From positions 131,556,809 to 131,620,808 of the forward strand of contig OZ023269.1 in the NCBI GenBank assembly GCA_964006375.1: a DNA stretch of 64,000 nt, written 5' to 3'. Below are positions 57,001 to 64,000 of this stretch, piece by piece. Both the position numbers and the translations under genes were made by a program. The notes beneath the pieces are model-generated. The model made no database searches. It saw nothing but the letters and a program-made list of their open reading frames with translations, and had not been told where the DNA came from. Each line of letters begins with the position of its first letter. Position 1 is the stretch's first letter. The stretch is from Tillus elongatus (lineage: Eukaryota; Arthropoda; Insecta; Coleoptera; Cleridae).

Positions 57001-57541
57001 GTCCAATATAAAATCTGTTAAACGACATTTATTGAAAGTAGTTGGTGATACTATTTTCACCTACGAGGAATTCTCCTCTGTTGTGGTTCAGGTGGAATCT
57101 GTTATCAATTCCCGTCCTTTGTACCCCATGTCATCCGATCCAAATGACCTGTCTGCACTCACCCCATCGCATTTCCTGATTGGGAAACAGATTGTTGCTG
57201 TGCCAGACTTAAATGTTCTGTCAGTTCCAGTCAATAGACTCGACAGATTCCAGCTTGTTCAGCAACTTGTCCAAAGTTTTTGGCGTAGATGGTCACGTGA
57301 TTATTTGAGCAGTCTACAGCAACGCAACAAATGGACCAAGCAAGAAAATCCATTGAAAGCTGGAATGTTAGTTTTGATCAAGAATGATAATTTACCTCCT
57401 AACAAATGGTTGTTAGGTAGAATTGTTGAAGTTCATCCTGGGAATGATGGAATCGTGCGTGTAGCTACCATTCAGACTTCAACTGGTGTCTACAAGCGTG
57501 CTGCCTCAAAGTTGTGTCTCCTTCCAACTCCTATAGACTGA
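54095..57541 (+). CDS. BEL/Pao RT, RNase H and integrase (ORF2)
   Basis: 1148 codons from the first ATG in frame; homology extends upstream to about 53970, so this ATG is probably not a true start. The reverse transcriptase has DISKMYRQI and the catalytic box YVDD at residues 297-300. RNase H motifs follow: FCDASTDAYG, PRLELCSALL, WTDSLVCLHW and NPADLCSRG. Integrase has an HHCC zinc domain (HLRLLHAGP to CLKCF) and catalytic residues D851 (VDYMG), D917 (WSDNGTNF) and E969 (GGLWES). The C-terminal ~100 residues match the DUF5641-type domain of BEL/Pao integrases. All key residues seem present, so only the frame break upstream argues against activity. Confidence 0.95.
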   Translation: MSKETLRMGKNMPLLQNTKFGYIVSGQVNKDQEQTHCYFQSSEMSELHSDLHKFWEMEECEVKSFISQDDLECEKFFHDTVMRNEDGRFVVRIPLKLSRDLLGSSKEIAIKRMLNLENKFKNHPNLRNEYVSFMSEYLDLGHMSVIPNYEEFNSISYFLPHHAVLREESVTTKLRVVFDGSAPTDSLYSLNDIQHTGPPIQNDIVNILLRFRMHNYVVTSDISKMYRQILIHEDDKPLQRIVWRNNPNDDFKIYTLNTVTYGTRSAPYLAIKCIKVLADIYEFKAPIASKIISHDMYVDDLITGFKSESEAVEMCGEISKILGSAGFQLRKWRSNSRAILDNLEVDDDPISVLKLGENDTYKTLGIQWSSKNDILSYEIPRHIEFKCTKRGILSDIAKIYDPLGLVGPCIIIAKIMIQRLWTLKLDWDDMIPSDLQLKWHYYQSNLPCLNELNLQRQVVIQNMKTVQIHGFCDASTDAYGCCIYLRSLDKFENVQVSLLCSKTKVSPLKLITIPRLELCSALLLARLLRLVLNAIKFQDVDCFLWTDSLVCLHWIHTESNRLQTFVANRVSEIQEITSNFRWNHVGTKENPADLCSRGIFPNDLIHSDLWWSGPPWLASFNKNIHVYKFQPSMKIPEMKREKVVLTVTSTESINIFDRFSNLTKLKYVVAYCFRFCSNARKARDLRTTGPIKVDELDNAMKRLIKLSQVESFPIEYAEIRKNKLYTKLNNNLKGLSPFIDDDQLLRVGGRLKNSKLKYESKHPLLLDGKHRITYLILMHEHLRLLHAGPQLLLNTVRQVYWPTGGMTIAKQIVRNCLKCFRYNPKTCNTYMADLPTNRVTDMIPFTVTGVDYMGPFILKDRKGPGSKKYKAYICLFICFSVKAIHLEVVTDLTTQNFMACFKRFTSRRGLPKEIWSDNGTNFLGASRSLNELKIFFSKSKDEIVRSCADLNIIWKFIPASSPHFGGLWESNIKSVKRHLLKVVGDTIFTYEEFSSVVVQVESVINSRPLYPMSSDPNDLSALTPSHFLIGKQIVAVPDLNVLSVPVNRLDRFQLVQQLVQSFWRRWSRDYLSSLQQRNKWTKQENPLKAGMLVLIKNDNLPPNKWLLGRIVEVHPGNDGIVRVATIQTSTGVYKRAASKLCLLPTPID

Positions 57542-57722
57542 CAGTGACGAAGAGTAAGGTGAAGTGTGTGAGACAATTATAGTTGACCAATGACACTCAA
57601 TGTGTTTGCTTACTTTCTTAATCTCAAATTTGCCTCATTCTTATATTTGTTTATATGTAATTTAGAATAGTCCATTTATGTAAAAATATCCATGTTTGAT
57701 TTTTTGTTGAAATTGTGTATTT

Positions 57723-57736
57723 CAAGGTTGGGGGTA
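57723..57736 (+). promoter_or_regulatory. Polypurine-tract-like sequence
   Basis: aaggttgggggta directly precedes the 3' LTR, the position of the plus-strand primer. It is interrupted by pyrimidines, so the primer is probably the ggggg part. Confidence 0.55.
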
Positions 57737-57992
57737 TGGTAAGTGGTGAAGTAATATCTGATGAACTGCATTTTGTATATCATGTGCTATCATCCGATGA
57801 ACAGATACACTCCCAATCCAGTTTGACATTGACAGGGAGTGTGCGCATGAAACATTAGGAGAAATAAGAGAACTAATGGCGAATCGACACCTAAAGAAGT
57901 TTTATGTATATTTTAAACAATTTAATGTACAATTAATTCATAATTAAATAATTATACAGTCCATTCAATTGAAGTTTTAAACTAATTTACCA
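57737..57992 (+). repeat. BEL/Pao 3' LTR
   Basis: 256 bp, same ends as the 5' LTR, followed by the target duplication ccgag (57993-57997). Confidence 0.95.
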
Positions 57993-57997
57993 CCGAG

Positions 57998-60900
57998 TAT
58001 GAAGTATGCGAATGGCTTTTAATTTTCTAAAGGAGATTGTTTTTTCGCTTCTAAATAAAATAAAAACTTTCCCAGCTATTTTACTGCCATTTTGTATTAA
58101 AAGTAATCAACTTTTTGATATAAAAACAATTACAGGCCTATGGCCTTCTTACCTCGGGCACTACATTTGAAATTGAGTTAGGTACTTGAATTCTAAATCT
58201 GTCTTTTTAAGTAAATATATATTAAAATTTTGTTTTATAATTTGTTTAAGAGCAAAATAAAAGCTGAAATGCTAGACGATATTCAAATATGTATTACTTT
58301 TATATATGAAATTCCATAAAGAAACTTCATACACAGATGTGGAATTATTTTCTTTCATATAAGGTTATTCTAAATTGGAATTTAACAAACCGTCATATTG
58401 GAATAAGATCTTCGGATTGTTAAATTACAGAAGTCTTATACTCTGTAATAACGTTTCAAGGAATCTTGGTAATTTGTATCATGTTTTCATTTCACCAAGT
58501 AAACTTTGTCTGAGGTCTTATATGTATTTATGTCCCGAGTTGTTTCTGACAAGATCAAGTTGTTTTCTATATATCTTCAAAAAGTTTTAATTTGATTTTC
58601 TCTCTGAGTTTATTGGATGTAATCTCCTTTATGTCAAATCATAAATTGGTAATTACTTTTTATTCATATTTAAGAAGTTAATTATAAGCAGTAATATATC
58701 CCGTGTTTCTCAACTTTTGTTTGCTTTTTTAATAATTGTAGCAAGCTTTTTTAATAATTGTAGCAAAATGGCTGCCCTTGTCGATTTTATCTAGGAAGTG
58801 TGACATACTTTAGTATACAGATGACTGCCAAAGTATTATGCTGGTTAAGTTTTCTACTCAAGGCATTGCAGTTGCTGAGAATTATTCAACTATTGTTGAG
58901 GCTACAGCTAAACACTGAATTTTCTGGCTCGACTTAAAAGTTTTGTTCATACCACAGTAGCGTCCTATACACAACACAGACGCTTGCACAATTTGACTAT
59001 TTTATCAAGTCTGGTTTGCTCTCTCAGGAGCTACACTGTCTTTTTAGTGAATTTTTAGCTTTCTTCTAAAAGCCAACTGTCAATCTTTGAGTGATTCAAA
59101 ATGTGTAAGTATCGAACTCTTTTCCTTGACCGGAAAAAATATTTTGGGGGTCTCACACTTTTTCCCGATATTTTCATTAAAATTACTCCCCAACAATTGC
59201 CTTGTGAGTTGCGTAACTCGTGATTCTTAACCAAGAAAACTGCTTCACCGAAAAACTTTCCTCTTCAGTATCAATGGACCCACTTGTCGAACAGTTCGAC
59301 GAGCGCTATTTTTTTCTCGGTGGACATATTTGCGCAAATTTATAGCAGTCTCCAGCTATTTAGTATACAAATAGACATGCTTTTAAGAAATAAAATGGTT
59401 TATGATGTGTTTGGGGCGAAAAAAACGTTCACCAAATGCCTTCGAAAGCTTAAATTTAGTTGTTTTCTGCAGTTGTGAGGTTTTAACTTAGCCAGTTAAA
59501 TGTTTGAAAACCGTATAAGGCTAACAAATTGCGAAAACAAAAAATAACACACAGCTTACCTACCGGGGCTATAAATAAGTTGAAAAAATAATTTAATAAT
59601 GTTGTGGTCATTCCACTTAATGTTTTAGATCACTATAATATTTATCATGAACACCCTGTTTATATATCAGTGTCAGTGCCTGGATCTGTTGAAGCTCCTG
59701 AAATACTTAATTTATTGGCTTAGAGTAAATTGTAAGATAGCTTCATCAAGACTTATTTCAATTCTCGATTAAAATCATCAAAGGAAATCGATTTTCATTA
59801 AAAATTTATCGTAATATTGAGTAGAATAAGATCACCAGGGATAAATTGGAAGCTTAGCCCCAGGTGCTATTTATTAACGTTGCTGGAATATTGGCTGTAG
59901 CATCTCAAAGAGAAAAGTTACTTCGTTGCCGTGATATGTAAATATAAGTAGACAGGCCTTACATATAATATGCTTTTTAATAATGAGAATATTGAATTCT
60001 GAGAAAATTCAAGTTGACATACGCAAAAAGGTTTTATTGTTGACTGAAACGAGCTTTCATTCAATAAAATTGAAGGTGGCGTTTATGTAGACTATTCCAT
60101 TTTAACTTGTAGGATGAAAATTACTTAAATAAAAGTCTGAAAATCTGTTGTATAAGTAGAAAATAACAAAAACACTCAGTAAAACTTCACATTCTATAAT
60201 TTCTAGATTCCTGGTATCAGAATTATTTGTTAGATCCATATATAGAAGCCGTTTAAAAGGTAAATAATAAATTAATTTGTTCTGTTAATAATAATTTATT
60301 AAAGAAATGGTAAAAGGAGCCAACTTAGTTGTTAAATGTCACTTTTTTTAAAGAAAAAATCGTTCTATCCACTCTAACCCCCTTTGAAGGGTAACGACCC
60401 TCACAACATTTCTAAACGGAAAGTGTGCTTGCGTGACATCTCTTTTGAAAGGAAAATTAGACCTCTATCAGTACTATAAAATATTTTCAATGTTCCTTAA
60501 TGGTGCTCAAGGAAAAATTAATGCTTTTCAAACCCGAGGAGTAAATTCATTTTCTTCTTAAAATTTTAGAAGAAAATATCGAAGCAGGTCAACTTTAATT
60601 TTAAAAATGTGATAATAAACCAAATTTTTTATTTCGAAAATGTCAATTTGTGATCAATTTAGGTAGGAATAAACAGTGTTCGGAATTTTGTTTTGCTACC
60701 GATAAGTATTTTATATCACAAAATATTTCAAGCAGACCTTACATGTTTATGTTTGTCCTTTGAAAACAAATGTCTGGTATGGGATAGTAAATGATCGATT
60801 CATAGGTTATTTTTTCGATTAAGCGCTAACAGGCATAAAAATTTTTTTTCAGGTATACTTTTTTGATCAGACGCTAACAGGCGAAATATATGGTTCTTCA

Positions 60901-61320
60901 GGTAGACTTAATTCTGCATCTGACAGCCATATAGCCAGACCAGGAACAAGCTGATATTCCAGCTAACCACCGGTTTTGTCAGCAGGATGGGGCACCTTCA
61001 CACTAGTTAGCCTCTGTCCGAATTGACGTGTTTTCGAACAGGTGGATTTTACAAAGAAGAACATAGAGTGGCTATCAAGTTCTTCTGATATCACCGTTAT
61101 GGATGTTGTTTTATTTATGGGATTATTTAAAATGTAAAGTTCACAAAAACAGCCCAACAAATTTAAATCATCTGAAGGAAAAAAATCATCGCTGATAAAT
61201 AGCTGCTATACCTTCAGAAATCAATAATGCACTACCAGAATTAGGACAAAATTGAGTTCATTTCTAGCATATGATTTAGTATTTTTTAAATCCATTTTAA
61301 CAAACTTAATTGTCGTTGAC
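57998..61320. other. Long AT-rich stretch, no gene recognised
   Basis: Only short frames (58375-58590 +, 59284-59478 +, 60963-61160 -), none recognisable. Two small duplications are visible: gcttttttaataattgtagc twice at 58724-58765, and two ~55-bp units around 60820 and 60875 sharing cgctaacaggc. Confidence 0.45.
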
Positions 61321-61325
61321 TTTTT

Positions 61326-61680
61326 ATGAATAGGGCGAACGTATAGTTTCAACAAGATGGTGCCCCAACACACTTTCCACTGCGTGCTCGCGAATATTTG
61401 AACCAGACATTTCTTAATCGATGGATAGATCGGCGAGGTGAAATTGAGTGGCCTGCTAGATCATCTGATCTGACTCCATTAGACTTATTTCATTAGGGTA
61501 TAATAAAATGTAAATAATATAGAAATAAACCAATGGATATTAAAGACCTGAAGGCTCGCGTTAATACTGAAAAGCAAAAAGTTTCTCCAGACACCTTGCG
61601 AGAGGTTATTAAGGAATTCCAGTACAAACTTGCTCATTGCTTAGCCAACAATGGCGTACATTTTGAGCACTTCTTATGAT
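61326..61680 (+). pseudogene. Tc1/mariner-related transposase relic 5 (C-terminal half)
   Basis: Reads FQQDGAPTHFPLRAREYLNQ, then WPARSSDLTPLDLFH, and helices ending NNGVHFEHFL at a stop near 61677. The second catalytic Asp (QQD) and the DLTPLD motif are conserved, with stops at FH* and KCK*. The N-terminal half is absent. Same family as 40570-41585. Confidence 0.65.
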
Positions 61681-61967
61681 AAACTTTTCTGTTGCTCTCA
61701 CAAGTTTTTTGATTCGCCATAGAACTGGCATTTTGATAGCTAAATGCAATGAACCTTATAGCGTTGAATTTGTCTCTAAGAGTGCTATCGAAATTTATGA
61801 CAATATATAGGGTGTTCAATTTGAAATAAAAAGTTGATTATCATCGTGAAATAGCGTGTATATCGTGTATGCACATGTAAATACCCCTCCCAATTCCGAA
61901 TTGTCTGATTTCATAAATTTCACAACTAAAGCAATTTGTTTTAATTGACTTAGCCGTTTCGATGATA

Positions 61968-63262
61968 TATTTTTTTCCTCCCTTAGGGCTCGTTCGCATC
62001 TTTGCCGCCCCGATAGCACCTCAGCCTTTGGCTTACTGTGCATGCTTACTTGGTCTTTGCTACTCCACCCATTCCAAAATCACTGTGCCTTGAACTAATC
62101 TGCACGGGCCCTGCTCAGATGAGCTTTCTTACATAGTTCATCCACCGGCTGCCCCCAACAGATCTACCAGGGGAAAAGTGCGAATGCACCCTTTTACTGT
62201 CCAGGTCACCAGACATAGAGCATCCTGTTATGCCCGCTCTTTTGTCCCGAGAACTTCCAAGTTGTGGAATTCCTTGCCGGCGCATGTGTTTCCTTCTCCT
62301 CCGAACCTCCAAACCTTCAAGTCCAGAATTAACAAGTTGCCTCCTTCCTCCTTGTCTACACCCACGGTACTATTTAGGCTGTAAGCCCTCGTGGTGTGTT
62401 GTTGAAATATTTAAAAAATCTGCACAGCAATTGGTAGGGTGAAGTTTTATATTGCCCTGTCTCCGGTCTAGACTGTCCGTAGATCAGTTGTATTTTGCGG
62501 CCCAGAGCTTTACACTCGCACAAAATGTGCTGGGCAGATTCCTTCCTCTCGCCACAGAGTCTGCATGCCAGGTCCCCCCTCAAAGCGCCCCATTTTCTGC
62601 AGGTGTCTCGTCAAGAGTCCTGTTATGTTCCTGAGCTGTCCTCTTCTAAGATTTAGCAGCTCCATAGCTCTCTTTGGACTGGGTTGCCCAATTATTGACT
62701 TTCCATGTCTGAGCCCTGGACAGTCTGCCCAGTACACCTTGTGTTGGTTTCTGACCCAGGACTTAATGGATCCCCTGGCAGTGCTCTTCGTCACGCCCAG
62801 GACCGGTTTTGGTCCCATAAATCGTTCTGCTGACCCGGCACCCAGATGAGGGTGACCTCATTCTGCCCAGCCAGGTCGCTTGTCTCGTCATTCAATTACC
62901 AGCTTGGAATTTTATCGTGGGCTACTTAGGGCCTTACGGGTTGCCTGGCTGTCTGTGGCTATGAGGATCCATTTGTTGGTGTAGCCCCTCCTCTTGTTCT
63001 TTCGCACGCAGTGTAAGATGGCGTACATTTCGGCCCTGAAAGACCGTTGCATGAGCTCCGAGGGAAATACTGTGATTTATACCCTCGGTCCTTCCGAATA
63101 AACGCCTGCCCCCGTCCCACGCTCCCCGCCGGATCCGTCCGTGAACCAGACGAGCGCGTCCCGTGGTGTGCCCGGCGTCTCCCCCCGCCATGCCTCGCGG
63201 TCGGGGATTACCACTGTAAACTTGTTTTCCCTGCAGATTGGCGAACTCTGACCTCATTTCGA
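61968..63262 (-). pseudogene. RNase H-encoding LINE, copy 4, split by a CR1/Jockey-group LINE
   Basis: 3' UTR at 61968-62099 (gggctcgttcgcatctttgc after a T-run), then an inserted foreign LINE end, then the coding part 62413-63262 on the minus strand. It retains WFTDGSGG (first RNase H Asp) and the zinc-binding motif near 62530-62580 (CRLCGERKESAQHILCEC). A deletion near 62835 removes the segment around the VPGHSGVKGN motif. Further shifts break the frame. The 5' truncation is near 63262; a clear target duplication was not found. Confidence 0.8.
62100..62412 (+). mobile_element. CR1/Jockey-group LINE, copy E (3' end only)
   Basis: Starts ctgcacgggccctgctcaga, matching 18963 of copy A, and encodes the C-terminal region (SCYARSFVPRTSKLWNSLPA in the frame of 62178-62384) before the tail gttgttgaaatatttaaaaa. 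It is flanked by aatctgcac on both sides (62097-62105 and 62416-62424), the target duplication. The 5' join lies within sequence common to target and element. Confidence 0.8.
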
Positions 63263-63264
63263 AG

Positions 63265-64000
63265 ATATGTGCAATATTCCAGACTTTTTTTGCCAGCCTG
63301 TACACAATTAACGTATTGTAAAAACACAAACAGACCCAAGCTGATTCTTGTGGGTCTCTACATAAAACCAAGATTTTTAACTGTGATTTTGGAAAATATA
63401 TGGCATGAAGTACTTACTAAAAGGTTCAAAAGACTCAGAAGGCATTGAAACATGTTTATTTAATATTTCTAAAGAGCAAAAGCTTGGCATCTGGTAAGCA
63501 TTGTCATTTTTAAAAAGCAAGCGTGTTATCGTATTTTCCACCTCGAGAATTTACTCATACGTGTCATGTGTTTTAAGTCAAATAATCTGATGGTTAGATT
63601 GGCTTTATTTTTATCCGTTAAATTTAGATTTACTAATCTCTTCAAGTTTCGATTACTTTGGTTGGATAAACCTATCAAAATCGTGACTTGGACAAGCACA
63701 AGTTGTCTAGTTATCTGTCAAATATTATAATGTATAATCTAGTTTACTAAATAATATACTTACTAAAAAAAAACGAGGACACAATTTGATTTTTTTAAAA
63801 ATCAAAACCAGTGGATAGACGATCATATACCTCTTAATATTGTTTATTCCATAGTTTATTTCGCATCAAAATCTTTTCATGTTTTAGAGTAAGCTGAAAC
63901 AAAGATAAATTAATTATTACATAATATATTAATATATGCATGGAAAAATGCATTTTGAAAGTGAAAAGTGATATATTATGTTTTATAGAAAATTAATCGT
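63265..64000. other. AT-rich stretch, nothing recognised
   Basis: No open frame or repeat of note to the window end. Confidence 0.4.

Larger units (their letters stand above)
51673..57992 (+). mobile_element. BEL/Pao LTR retrotransposon, complete, 6320 bp
   Basis: Both 256-bp LTRs begin TG and end CA, and a perfect 5-bp target duplication ccgag lies outside them (51668-51672 and 57993-57997). Inside are a primer-binding site, gag with zinc knuckles, an aspartic protease, RT, RNase H and integrase in the BEL/Pao order. The LTRs differ at only three positions by eye, so the insertion is recent. One reading-frame break lies near 53965-53975. There is no env-like frame. Confidence 0.95.

Noticed and set aside
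61968..63262. Target duplication for RNase H LINE copy 4 (gatgatat / gaagatat)
   Set aside because: The match is short and imperfect, and the 5' truncation point is uncertain, so it is not claimed.

Overview
This window is transposon-dense eukaryotic DNA, most likely from an arthropod and probably an insect. The evidence is the AT-rich background with long (TA)n tracts, a BEL/Pao LTR retrotransposon, several non-LTR families, Penelope-like GIY-YIG fragments, insect-style Tc1/mariner-related transposase relics, and hAT and PIF/Harbinger relics. I cannot name the species. I found no confirmed host gene; the only candidate is a GC-richer open frame at 12084-12457 that could be a first coding exon.

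Layout. 1-4.3 kb: a 5'-truncated RNase H-bearing LINE copy, then several copies of an abundant non-autonomous family (called HINE-like here) with a 12-bp subterminal inverted repeat, a terminal ACGCA/TGCGT hairpin and often a (TA)n core. 7.2-8.3 kb: Penelope-like GIY-YIG region (minus). 8.7-9.5 kb: hAT relic with an 8-bp target duplication. 9.7-11.1 kb: HINE-like copy carrying a ~720-bp nested palindrome. 12.1-12.5 kb: candidate exon. 13.1-14.3 kb: HINE-like copy split by the RNase H LINE. 15.7-17.2 kb: mariner-like relic, then a Penelope-like 3' region split by a tRNA-derived SINE. 18.3-27.5 kb: four copies of a CR1/Jockey-group LINE. 28.3-29.4 kb: 33-bp minisatellite with a 199-bp higher-order repeat. 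32.1-33.9 kb: palindromic element with a hammerhead-like motif, then the longest HINE-like copy. 34.6-39.1 kb: LINE relics, including a Jockey copy nested in a LINE with a restriction-like endonuclease. 40.6-43.6 kb: mariner-like relics, HINE-like copy, second palindromic element. 43.9-44.9 kb: PIF/Harbinger deletion derivative. 45.8-47.1 kb: RNase H LINE in a HINE-like copy. 47.7-51.3 kb: two more palindromic elements, a split SINE and a 79-bp satellite that appears to have grown from the SINE tail. 51.67-57.99 kb: complete BEL/Pao element with near-identical LTRs. 58-61.3 kb: nothing recognised. 61.3-63.3 kb: mariner-like relic and an RNase H LINE split by the CR1/Jockey-group LINE.

The most interesting signals are (i) a family of short palindromic retro-inserted elements with hammerhead-ribozyme-like cores, (ii) apparent birth of a satellite with a trimeric higher-order repeat from a SINE tail, and (iii) the nested palindrome at 10.1-10.9 kb. 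All autonomous elements except BEL/Pao are visibly broken, and BEL/Pao has one reading-frame break. Family assignments come from recognised motifs, not from database searches.
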